Source of the DNA: Synergistaceae bacterium
Lineage (GTDB): Bacteria > Synergistota > Synergistia > Synergistales > Aminobacteriaceae
DNA: 6,028 nucleotides
NCBI GenBank assembly: GCA_031270755.1
Contig: JAISWV010000065.1
Span: 1-6,028 of the forward strand
Reading direction: 5' to 3'
Shown here: piece by piece, positions 1 to 6,028 of the stretch
Numbering within the stretch: the stretch's first letter is position 1
Layout of the letters: every line of letters starts with the position of its first letter
Translations under genes and position numbers: made by a program
The notes under the pieces: generated by a model
Databases searched by the model: none
The model's input: only the letters and a program-made list of their open reading frames with translations
Told to the model about the DNA's origin: nothing

Positions 1-966
1 GAAGTTTTCCAAACGCCCCTTCCTTTACTCCGCGAGTGCCTCGATGTCCTGCAAAACCTCGACCCCCCGGGAATCGGTTCCTCCAGCGTCGAAGAGTGTC
101 TGCTTTGTCAACTGGACGCCGCGGGCAACGACGACGGCGTCCTTCGCGCGATAGTGACCCGCCACCTGCCCGACGTGGCGAAGGGAAAGATCGGGGCCAT
201 CGCGCGGACGCTGAAGGTGGACGTTTCCCGCGTCCGCCGCTGCGTCGATACGATCAGGAACCTCAGGCCGAAGCCGCTGAACGGCTTGCCGGGGAAAACC
301 GATCCATACGTGATTCCCGATATCCTTCTCGCCTACGAAAACGACGTTTGGAACGTGGAGCTGAACGACAAGTGGTTCGAGCGGTTCGAGGCCTGCGACT
401 ATTATGAGAAGCTGGCCCGCGAAACGGAGGACGCGGAGCTGAAAGAGTATCTGAAGCAGAAGGCGCAGCGCTTTCATTTTTTGAACGACGCCATCCAAAA
501 GCGGCACAATACTCTGCTGCGTATCGGCCGGTTTCTTGCCGCTCACCACTCCAAGTTTTTCCTGCGGGGCGGGCCTCTCGAGCCGCTTACGATGACGGGC
601 CTCGCCGACGAGTTGGAGATGCACCCCTCCACCGTGAGCCGGGCGGTCAAAAACAAATACCTGCAGCATCCGGGCGGGGTCTGCGAAATGCGCTCCCTGT
701 TCGCCCCGGGAATTTCTTCTTCCGGCAGCTCCGTCGGCGGCTCCATGGAATCCGCAACGGGAACGACTCCTATAGAGGCGACCCGGGAGGGGATCAAAAC
801 GCGGATTCGGGAGTTGATCGACGGAGAAGACAGGGCCAAACCCCACAGCGATAATTATTTGACGCTGCTTCTGGCGGAGCAGGGAATAAAAATTTCCAGA
901 CGGGCCGTTGCCAAGTATCGGGAAGAAATGTTCGTCGGGGATATGTACAACAGACGTTACGCGTGA
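1..966 (+). CDS. rpoN: RNA polymerase sigma-54 factor, 5'-truncated by window edge
   Basis: Sigma-54 directs core RNA polymerase to -24/-12 promoters and needs an ATPase activator to melt them. The frame is open from base 1, and 321 residues are visible. The family usually has about 450-500, so roughly the first 130-170, including the activator-contacting region I, lie outside. Visible parts in order are the core-binding domain with the family-typical LDPPGIG (about 20-26) and EECLLCQL (31-38), a helix-turn-helix around 196-222 (LADELEMHPSTVSRAVKNKY), and the C-terminal RpoN box at 299-308 (bases 895-924). The box reads SRRAVAKYRE against the usual ARRTVAKYRE. The segment between the helix-turn-helix and the RpoN domain is Ser/Gly-rich and looks longer than usual. 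The stop is followed after 20 bases by a sigma-54 activator gene, suggesting co-transcription. Identity is firm; only the start is unseen. Confidence 0.96.
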   Translation, partial: EVFQTPLPLLRECLDVLQNLDPPGIGSSSVEECLLCQLDAAGNDDGVLRAIVTRHLPDVAKGKIGAIARTLKVDVSRVRRCVDTIRNLRPKPLNGLPGKTDPYVIPDILLAYENDVWNVELNDKWFERFEACDYYEKLARETEDAELKEYLKQKAQRFHFLNDAIQKRHNTLLRIGRFLAAHHSKFFLRGGPLEPLTMTGLADELEMHPSTVSRAVKNKYLQHPGGVCEMRSLFAPGISSSGSSVGGSMESATGTTPIEATREGIKTRIRELIDGEDRAKPHSDNYLTLLLAEQGIKISRRAVAKYREEMFVGDMYNRRYA

Positions 967-973
967 ATTTTTT

Positions 974-980
974 GGGGAGG
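974..980 (+). promoter_or_regulatory. Ribosome binding site fixing the activator start at 987
   Basis: GGGGAGG lies six bases before the ATG at 987. An in-frame GTG at 963 overlaps the rpoN stop as GTGA and would add eight residues, but it has no purine-rich site upstream. The ATG is therefore the better start, although coupling through the GTG cannot be excluded. Confidence 0.75.
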
Positions 981-986
981 ACGAAC

Positions 987-2450
987 ATGCAGACCAGAAA
1001 AGCGGCTTACTATCACAGCAACGCCGAGCACATCATAGGGGACATCCAAGACCCCTTGAACATCCTCTTGGACGCCGTTTTGGAGAGCTCTTACGACGGC
1101 ATCTACATCACGGACGGCAATGCCGACACCATAAAAATCAACACTTCCTACGAGATCATCTCCGGCCTCAAACGATCCGACGTGATCGGCAGGAACATGC
1201 GCGACCTGGTGGCCGGAGGACTCATCTCCGTCTCCGGGACCTTGCTCGCGCTGGAAAAGCGGGAGTCCATCACCCTGGAACAGAAGTTCAAGACGGGAAA
1301 ACAAGCCGTCATCACCAGCACCCCCACTTTCGACGACCAGGACAACATCGTCATGGTCGTGACCAACGTCCGGGACATCACGGAGATATGGAAGCTCCGC
1401 GACCAGCTGCACAAAGAAGAAGAACTTGCGAAAAGACAGCTTTCGGAGCTGGAGATCATACGCAAACAGATCATGGGCGTCGGGAACATGATCGCCGTGG
1501 ACCCGACGATGCTCCAGACCATGCTGGTCGTCAACAAGGTCGCCCCTATGGAGACCACCGTGCTTTTATTGGGGGAAACCGGCGTGGGCAAGGAGATCAT
1601 CGCCTCTTACATCCATCAGAACAGTCCGCGCAAAGACCGCCCCATCATCAAGGTGAACTGCGGGGCGATCCCGGCGCAGCTCGTGGAAAGCGAGCTGTTC
1701 GGCTACGAAGCGGGTTCTTTCACCGGCGCAAAAAAAGACGGAAAAATGGGATTGGTGGAGATTGCCAACGAGGGGACCATTTTTTTGGACGAGATCGGCG
1801 ACCTGCCCTTGGACGTGCAGGTCAAGCTTCTGCGGCTGCTGCAGGAGAAGGAAATCCAGCGGATCGGCTCCACGGTATCGCGTAAGGTGGACGTGCGCAT
1901 CATCGGAGCCACCAACCGGGACCTTCAAAAGATGGTGGAGGTCAAGGAGTTTCGCAAAGACCTCTATTACCGCCTGAGCGTGCTGCCCCTCACCGTGCCG
2001 CCGCTACGGGACCGCCCCGGCGACATTCTGCCGCTGGCGGAGGCTTTTTTGGCGGAGCTGAACCTTCACTATCGTTTTCAAAAAAAGTTCGCCCCGTCGG
2101 CTGTCTACGAAATTCAGTCCTACGAATGGCCGGGAAACATCCGCGAGCTTCGCAACGTCATCGAAAGAGCCGTCATCTTGAGCTCCGAGGAGAACATCCA
2201 GCCGCGTGACCTGGGGATTTTCAAGGAGAAACCCGTAGAGCCCGGCGCTCTGTCGTCTTTGGGGCAGCCGCTCAACTTGAAGCAAATGCTGATGGACATA
2301 GAGCGCGATTACATCGACACGGCCTACGGCATGTACCGCAATGTTCGGAAAGCCGCCAACAGCCTATCCATGGACGCGGCCACCTACGTGAGGAAAAGAA
2401 GAAAATACGGCGGCTCGGGAACCTTGCGCACCAATATCGTGAACAAATGA
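987..2450 (+). CDS. Sigma-54-dependent activator: PAS, AAA+ and TyrR-type HTH domains
   Basis: This is a bacterial enhancer-binding protein that would bind upstream DNA, hydrolyse ATP and remodel the closed sigma-54 polymerase complex. The 487 residues divide into a short N-terminus, a PAS-like sensor (about 25-135, with YDGIYITDGNADTIKIN and VTNVRDITE), a charged helical linker (136-165), the AAA+ domain (about 168-400) and a C-terminal helix-turn-helix (about 430-475). In the AAA+ domain, Walker A is GETGVGKE (196-203), the sigma-54 loop is GSFTGA (243-248; the consensus is GAFTGA), and Walker B is GTIFLDEIG (263-271). Sensor I is ATN (308-310), the likely arginine fingers are R323 and R329 in FRKDLYYRL, and sensor II is in WPGNIRELRN (381-390). 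The end (ERDYIDTAYGMYRNVRKAA) resembles the TyrR/HTH_50 family. No receiver domain is present, so control is probably by a ligand or redox signal on PAS rather than phosphorylation. The gene follows rpoN by 20 bases. Its targets are unknown. Confidence 0.95.
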   Translation: MQTRKAAYYHSNAEHIIGDIQDPLNILLDAVLESSYDGIYITDGNADTIKINTSYEIISGLKRSDVIGRNMRDLVAGGLISVSGTLLALEKRESITLEQKFKTGKQAVITSTPTFDDQDNIVMVVTNVRDITEIWKLRDQLHKEEELAKRQLSELEIIRKQIMGVGNMIAVDPTMLQTMLVVNKVAPMETTVLLLGETGVGKEIIASYIHQNSPRKDRPIIKVNCGAIPAQLVESELFGYEAGSFTGAKKDGKMGLVEIANEGTIFLDEIGDLPLDVQVKLLRLLQEKEIQRIGSTVSRKVDVRIIGATNRDLQKMVEVKEFRKDLYYRLSVLPLTVPPLRDRPGDILPLAEAFLAELNLHYRFQKKFAPSAVYEIQSYEWPGNIRELRNVIERAVILSSEENIQPRDLGIFKEKPVEPGALSSLGQPLNLKQMLMDIERDYIDTAYGMYRNVRKAANSLSMDAATYVRKRRKYGGSGTLRTNIVNK

Positions 2451-2476
2451 AAGAATTGTGAACATAATGAAAGAAT
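2439..2476 (+). repeat. Imperfect 18/19-nt tandem direct repeat across the activator stop codon
   Basis: GTGAACAAATGAAAGAAT (2439-2456) recurs as GTGAACATAATGAAAGAAT (2458-2476). The copies differ by one inserted T and are one base apart. The first contains the stop codon of the activator, and the second runs into the left arm of the terminator hairpin. It may be a small local duplication; a protein-binding role is possible but unsupported. Confidence 0.7.
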
Positions 2477-2510
2477 AGAGAATGTCACCGCGACATTCCC
2501 TATTCTTTTT
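2473..2510 (+). terminator. Intrinsic terminator between convergent genes
   Basis: The left arm GAATAG-A-GAATGTC (2473-2486) pairs with GACATTC-C-CTATTC (2492-2505) around a five-base loop ACCGC. This gives 13 pairs and one A/C mismatch, followed by five T (2506-2510). The stem can extend by AAA before it and TTT after it. It follows the rpoN-activator operon. On the minus strand the hairpin is followed only by TTTCATTATGTT, so it may work weakly there for the convergent gene, whose stop codon (2502-2500) lies in the right arm. Confidence 0.78.
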
Positions 2511-3651
2511 CCACTTTTTCCACTTTTTCCAAAGTGACCAGAGTGCCGCTGATCCAGCCTTGTTTGCTGCCCTCTTCGTAGCGGATGCGGTACCACGTGG
2601 AGCCGTCTCTGCCGGTGCCTTCCTCCAGAACCGAAAAACGGTCGCCCCTATTTCCCCATCCGACGATGTTGTCGCTTCTGGACGTATCCGGCGCGGTGCG
2701 TATCCTGGCGCTCCGGGCCGACACCACCCCACGGCGGAGCGGCTTTCCCGGTTCTCCTTCGGCGCTTCCCCGCCTCGGCTCCGACGAAGCGCCAGACGAA
2801 GAACCCGATGGAACATTGGGGATCTCCACGACGATCACGTTGGGCTCCTCCACCGTGACGTCGTTCGAGACCTGAACATTGGAGCTTTCGATATTGGGAA
2901 GCACGAAAATCCGCGCGTCGAGAGAAGGCAGGGAAACACGACCCGCCAGAGGATCCGCCGAGGGCGCCGGAGGAGGAGCCAGCTCGGCGCGTGCCTCAGG
3001 CGCGGGCGTCTCGGAAGCGGATAACGTCTCCGGCGCAGGCGGCGCTGCAGGCTCGGTCGTCGTCGCAAGCACGGTAGAAACAGGTGTCGTGGACACACGT
3101 GTCGTGGACACACGTGCCGTGGACACACGTGTCGTAGGAACACGTGCCTCGGGTGCAGGCGGCGTTTCGGCCGAGGGTCCCGGCTCTGCGTCGGGCGAAG
3201 GCATAGGGCTCGCGACCTGGTCGTCGCTTACGATGACGACGATTGCGGGAAGAGAGACGTTCCGCCGGTCCGCGGGGTCGGGGAGCGCGCCGGAGGGCTC
3301 GTCCGAAAAGAAACTCGACCACTGGTCCGCTATCCCCCCGCGCACCGTTCGGAGGTAAGAGCCTCCTAAGAACTCGGGCCACTTGGAAGCGAAAAACACC
3401 GCTCCGGCTCCGATGACGATCACGAGCAAAACGGCCAGCAGGCAGCCACAGCCGCATCCCCGCGGTTCTTCTTCCTCTTCTTCGCGGACGCGCTTCACCT
3501 CGGGCTTACGGGAGCCATGAATGACGATGTCAACGCCATTTTCTCTGAGGGCGTTGATGCGGGCAACGCGGAACTCGTTTTCCGTGAGATACCCCGCCTG
3601 CAGAAGTTCTTGAAGATCGTCCAGCCGTTGTTTCGTGTTCTTCGTTTCCAT
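2500..3651 (-). CDS. Membrane-anchored SH3-domain protein with SHOCT-like N-terminus
   Basis: I do not recognise a named gene. The 383 residues suggest a type II membrane protein. Residues 9-38 (LDDLQELLQAGYLTENEFRV onward) resemble the short SHOCT domain. A basic patch (KPEVKRVR, 49-56), six glutamates (57-62) and the cysteine run GCGCGC (65-70) precede a single transmembrane helix at about 70-88. Outside the membrane is a Pro/Ala/Ser/Thr-rich linker with five pentapeptides of VSTTR type (171-195) and short hydrophobic strands (SLPAIVVIVSDD, ARIFVLPNI, EEPNVIVVEIPNV). The end (about 309-374) is a bacterial SH3-like (SH3_3) domain, with SARSARIRTAPD, DRFSVLEE, WYRIRYEEG and GWISGTLV. Such domains often bind peptidoglycan, so a link between inner membrane and wall is a plausible inference. 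The tail EKVEKVEKE comes from a 9-nt repeat. The ATG at 3651 is chosen for its ribosome binding site. An upstream in-frame ATG at 3723 would translate the low-complexity leader and is unlikely. The gene lies 103 bases after an AsmA-like gene on the same strand. Confidence 0.85.
   Translation of the reverse strand: METKNTKQRLDDLQELLQAGYLTENEFRVARINALRENGVDIVIHGSRKPEVKRVREEEEEEPRGCGCGCLLAVLLVIVIGAGAVFFASKWPEFLGGSYLRTVRGGIADQWSSFFSDEPSGALPDPADRRNVSLPAIVVIVSDDQVASPMPSPDAEPGPSAETPPAPEARVPTTRVSTARVSTTRVSTTPVSTVLATTTEPAAPPAPETLSASETPAPEARAELAPPPAPSADPLAGRVSLPSLDARIFVLPNIESSNVQVSNDVTVEEPNVIVVEIPNVPSGSSSGASSEPRRGSAEGEPGKPLRRGVVSARSARIRTAPDTSRSDNIVGWGNRGDRFSVLEEGTGRDGSTWYRIRYEEGSKQGWISGTLVTLEKVEKVEKE
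2505..2531 (-). repeat. Three perfect 9-nt tandem repeats at the 3' end of the SH3 gene
   Basis: CTTTTTCCA on the plus strand is repeated three times without error, which is TGGAAAAAG in the sense of the minus-strand gene. It encodes the C-terminal EKVEKVEKE and its first unit overlaps the T-tract of the terminator. A perfect in-frame 9-nt repeat could gain or lose units without shifting the frame. Confidence 0.85.
3084..3143 (-). repeat. 15-bp tandem repeat, four copies, coding for VSTTR-type pentapeptides
   Basis: The unit GTGTCGTGGACACAC is present perfectly at 3084-3098 and 3099-3113, with one change at 3114-3128 and a few more at 3129-3143. Decay continues to the right. Read on the minus strand it gives threonine-rich pentapeptides in the periplasmic linker. 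Each good unit holds a small inverted repeat, GTGTC-GTG-GACAC, and unit junctions create ACACGTGT. Confidence 0.88.
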
Positions 3652-3659
3652 GCGCGCAA

Positions 3660-3665
3660 CCCCTC
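3660..3665 (-). promoter_or_regulatory. Ribosome binding site fixing the SH3-gene start at 3651
   Basis: GAGGGG on the minus strand ends eight bases before the ATG at 3651-3649. The alternative ATG at 3723 has only T-rich and mixed sequence before it, so translation from 3651 is preferred. Confidence 0.7.
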
Positions 3666-3671
3666 GAGAAA

Positions 3672-3716
3672 GATGAAAAAGATGAAAAAAGTTAAAAAGT
3701 AAAAAAGTAAAAAAAA
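3672..3716 (-). repeat. Degenerate A-rich 8-10-nt repeat in the 5' leader of the SH3 gene
   Basis: On the plus strand the units are GATGAAAAA, GATGAAAAAA, GTTAAAAA, GTAAAAAA and GTAAAAAAAA. In the minus-strand transcript this is a U-rich leader with CUUUUUCAU units just before the ribosome binding site. The stretch is far more AT-rich than its surroundings. No confident promoter or terminator hairpin is visible in the 3652-3754 gap. TGATATATC (minus strand, 3742-3734) could be an extended -10, but no good -35 goes with it. Confidence 0.75.
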
Positions 3717-3754
3717 TCCGCATACAGTCGATTGATATATCAGTGTACTTATTT

Positions 3755-6028
3755 CTACCTCTTTTTAAACAAATTGTCGAGTCCCTTTTGGAGTTGATCT
3801 TGAATTTGTTTTTCGATTTGTTTTTCAGGAGACGGGGGATTTTTCTGCGCCGGTTGGGCGCTGCCGCCCTGCCCCTGCTGGCGCGCGCCGCGGTTCTCCG
3901 AGCCGGAGGTTTCCGAACCGGAGGTTTTGGGCTCGGCTTTCTGGGGAAGAACAGCGTCGATTATTTTTTCCTTGATAATCTCCTGGGGGCTGGCCGGCGT
4001 TTTTGCCGGGGCCGCGGTTTCTTTCGGCGCCTGCGCGGGCTGTTCCTGCTTCGAGGACGGGCCCACCTTCACCAGGGAGACCGACGGCTTGTCGAACGTT
4101 CCGGTGGCCTTGGCCGTCACGTCGCGGAAGTCCGCGTCCTTGCCCTGCTCTCTGCCACCGCTGATGGCGCCCTTCAAGGCGGACTCCAAGTTTTTCCCGC
4201 TGAAAATATCCTGGAGCCCGCCGCCTTTGAGCAGCGCCTCGGCGCCGCCTGCGGTACCGCCCAACAGCGCGTTGATCAACTGGAAGTTCACGTTGGCGTC
4301 CACCAGAAAGTAAAATTTTTTATCGAAGGTGACCGAGCCGTCCTCGGTGAGCTTCGCGCTCTTGTAGATGGGGTCGTTTGCCGGCGACACGGCCGAGGCC
4401 CCCTTGACGATGAAAATTTTGTCCGTGGCGATCTTCAGAGGGGCCGTCACCTTGGTGTAGCGGATGCCGTCCACTCCGTAAAGCGCGCTCAAGATCTTGA
4501 GGCCCGAGAATCCGGATACGCTGCCCTCGCCCATGTCGAACTGTCCGCTGCCGGAGTACGACAGGGTTTTAGCAGCGCTTCCGTCGATCTTCAGGGACAG
4601 GTTTCCTTTGCCCGTGATTTTGCCGCCGAGGCCTCCCGTGGCGTCCTGGGCCAGGGCGTTGACGTCGACGCCGCTGGCCTTGAGGGAATTGCTGAACTTC
4701 ATGGTCTTCAAGTCGAAGGTCAGGTTGTTCACCACCTTCCCTCCGTAGAGGTCCAGGGTCCCGCCCTCGGACTTCAGGACGTTCCCCTTGGAGGTCACGC
4801 TGAGGGACAGGGGGAGGGCGATGCTGCCGGTCTTGACGCCGAAGGCCGTGACGGCGGAAGACCGGATGCTGCCCGTTCCGCCGGTCCCTTGGGCCGTGGA
4901 CTGGACGCCGAACTTCACGTCGATCTTCCCCGACACCTGCCCCTTCATGCTGGGCACGCCCGCGGTCAATGCCGCCAAATCCAGCCCCTCGCCCAGGATA
5001 TCCACGTCCGCCTTTAACGGGTCGGAGAGGGAAATGCTTCCCTTGGCGGAAAAAGGAGCTCCTCCCACGTTGGCTTTGAAGTCGTCGATTTTGATGGCTT
5101 TCATGCTGCCCGAGGCGTTGGCTGTGAGGCCCGAGAGCGTCACGCCCTCCACGGCAAGGCTCGGAACCTGCGCCGAGAGGGAAATCGCCGGATTGGACGA
5201 AGACCCCGTCAACCCCACCTTGCCGGAAAGCGTCCCGGTCAGCGCGACTCCCCCTCCGGCCCGGGAAAGGGCGGCCAAGTCCAGCTGCCGAAGGTCGAAG
5301 GCCAGGTTGAGAGCGGCGTTTTTCCCGTCGGGCTCCATGACGGCCGTTCCCCCGCCTGTAATGGAGCCGCTGCCGCTTTTGGCGGATACGTTGTCGAGCC
5401 TTATCTCCTTCCCGTTCTTTCCCACCGAGGCGGAGAGGTCCTGGAGTCCCACACCGCCAGCGGCCACAGATGCGGCCTTTAGGGTCAGGTCTATCTTGTC
5501 GAGTTTGCTCAGGTCCCCGGCCAGAGCCGTGGTGACCTCCAGGTTTTTCGCGTCCACCGCCCCGAAGGCCGAGAGCGCCGGAGAGGACGCCACCAGGTCG
5601 ATCTTCGGCTGGGGCAGCTTACCCGTGATCTTCACGCCTGCGTTGACCGTTCCCTGCAACTTGTAGCTGTCGATGTCGAGGACGAACTGCTTTAGATTCT
5701 CCGGCTTGAGGGAAATCCGAGCCGTCATGGCGATGGACGGCGTCTTGGAGGACAGGGGGCCCACCGTGCCGCCGGCCTCGATGGGCAGTCCGCTCCAGCT
5801 CCCGCTGCTTTTTTTCAGGGTAAAGGTGTCCTTGTCGTAGGCAAAGGACAGAGAGGGCTTGTCCAGCGTGTAGCCCGAAGCGGTGAACTTGGGGCTGGAG
5901 AGAGTTCCGCTCACGGAGGGAGACGCGGCCTTTCCCTTGATTGCCAAGTCGGCGGTGAGGGACCCGGCAAGGCCGTATTTCTTGCCGTCCGGAATGAGAT
6001 CTTCCACTTTTTTGACGTCCAGGTTCAG
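3755..6028 (-). CDS. AsmA-like envelope protein, N-terminus beyond window edge
   Basis: AsmA-family proteins are large beta-rich proteins, usually anchored in the inner membrane and extending into the periplasm. Several are implicated in lipid transport or outer-membrane homeostasis. Here 757 residues are visible and the frame stays open to base 6028, so a GTG at 6007 is not taken as the start. The visible part is Gly/Ser/Leu/Lys-rich with alternating hydrophobic residues. It contains recurring segments such as GSLTADLAIKG, GTVNAGVKITG, GTLSGKVGLTG, GQVSGKIDVKFG and GKITGKGNLSLK (starting near visible residues 23, 126, 265, 363 and 469). An AsmA C-terminal-type region occupies about 467-657 (roughly 4058-4630). 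The last 100 residues are a Pro/Ala/Gln-rich disordered tail with a duplicated ETSGS-type motif and two charged helices (PQEIIKEKIIDAV and EKQIEKQIQDQLQKG). Any membrane anchor would be outside the window. TamB is a less likely relative. The gene probably shares transcription with the SH3 gene downstream. Confidence 0.85.
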   Translation of the reverse strand: MNLDVKKVEDLIPDGKKYGLAGSLTADLAIKGKAASPSVSGTLSSPKFTASGYTLDKPSLSFAYDKDTFTLKKSSGSWSGLPIEAGGTVGPLSSKTPSIAMTARISLKPENLKQFVLDIDSYKLQGTVNAGVKITGKLPQPKIDLVASSPALSAFGAVDAKNLEVTTALAGDLSKLDKIDLTLKAASVAAGGVGLQDLSASVGKNGKEIRLDNVSAKSGSGSITGGGTAVMEPDGKNAALNLAFDLRQLDLAALSRAGGGVALTGTLSGKVGLTGSSSNPAISLSAQVPSLAVEGVTLSGLTANASGSMKAIKIDDFKANVGGAPFSAKGSISLSDPLKADVDILGEGLDLAALTAGVPSMKGQVSGKIDVKFGVQSTAQGTGGTGSIRSSAVTAFGVKTGSIALPLSLSVTSKGNVLKSEGGTLDLYGGKVVNNLTFDLKTMKFSNSLKASGVDVNALAQDATGGLGGKITGKGNLSLKIDGSAAKTLSYSGSGQFDMGEGSVSGFSGLKILSALYGVDGIRYTKVTAPLKIATDKIFIVKGASAVSPANDPIYKSAKLTEDGSVTFDKKFYFLVDANVNFQLINALLGGTAGGAEALLKGGGLQDIFSGKNLESALKGAISGGREQGKDADFRDVTAKATGTFDKPSVSLVKVGPSSKQEQPAQAPKETAAPAKTPASPQEIIKEKIIDAVLPQKAEPKTSGSETSGSENRGARQQGQGGSAQPAQKNPPSPEKQIEKQIQDQLQKGLDNLFKKR

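Noticed and set aside
25..846. A 273-codon minus-strand frame opposite rpoN
   Set aside because: It is the complement of a confidently identified sigma-54 gene and shows no domain of its own.
908..1885. A 325-codon plus-strand frame overlapping rpoN and the activator
   Set aside because: It has an Arg/His/Gly-rich translation out of frame with the activator, whose AAA+ motifs leave no doubt about the true frame.
3084..3143. Possible CRISPR-like array
   Set aside because: The units are 15 bp and contiguous without spacers, and they are in frame inside a coding linker.
3690..3757. Terminator after the AsmA-like gene (minus strand, T-run at 3716-3709)
   Set aside because: The T-run is not preceded by a convincing GC-rich hairpin. 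The palindrome TGATATATCA at 3733-3742 is too weak and too far from it.
3652..3760. Sigma-54 (-24/-12) promoter before the SH3 gene
   Set aside because: No TGGCAC-N5-TTGC-like pair with correct spacing is visible in the gap.
3743..5017. A 424-codon open frame on the plus strand opposite the AsmA-like gene
   Set aside because: It lies wholly antisense to a gene with clear family features. Its Arg/Gly/Leu-rich translation resembles no family, and long shadow frames are common in high-G+C coding DNA.
4788..5666. A 292-codon plus-strand frame, also opposite the AsmA-like gene
   Set aside because: Antisense shadow with no recognisable domain, overlapping the well-supported minus-strand gene throughout.

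Overview
The window reads as chromosomal sequence from a diderm (Gram-negative-type) bacterium of fairly high G+C. It has four protein genes in two convergent pairs and is almost fully coding. I see no tRNA, rRNA, insertion sequence, phage gene or CRISPR array. The AsmA-like envelope protein implies an outer membrane. A TyrR-type sigma-54 activator next to rpoN would fit Synergistota, but that placement is a low-confidence inference from gene content only.

Plus-strand half (1-2510): the 3' two thirds of rpoN (sigma-54; its start lies left of the window) runs to 966. After 20 bases comes a complete PAS/AAA+ sigma-54-dependent activator (987-2450), preceded by a strong Shine-Dalgarno sequence. 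The pair looks like an operon in which the sigma factor and one of the ATPases that opens its promoters are made together. A hairpin-plus-T-tract terminator at 2473-2510 closes it.

Minus-strand half (6028-2500): a large AsmA-like protein (start right of the window, stop at 3755) is followed after a 103-base AT-rich gap by a 383-residue membrane-anchored protein. That protein has a SHOCT-like N-terminus, one transmembrane helix, a long low-complexity linker and a C-terminal SH3-like domain. Both look like envelope proteins and may be co-transcribed. The second gene's stop codon lies inside the stem of the convergent terminator.

The unexplained structure is mostly repetitive DNA around the SH3 gene: a 9-nt repeat at its 3' end, a related A-rich repeat in its 5' leader in the complementary sense, a 15-bp repeat in its linker, and an 18/19-nt direct repeat across the activator's stop codon. 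No clearly new system is evident. The most notable points are the rpoN-activator pairing with a variant RpoN box, and the SH3 protein with its flanking complementary repeats.
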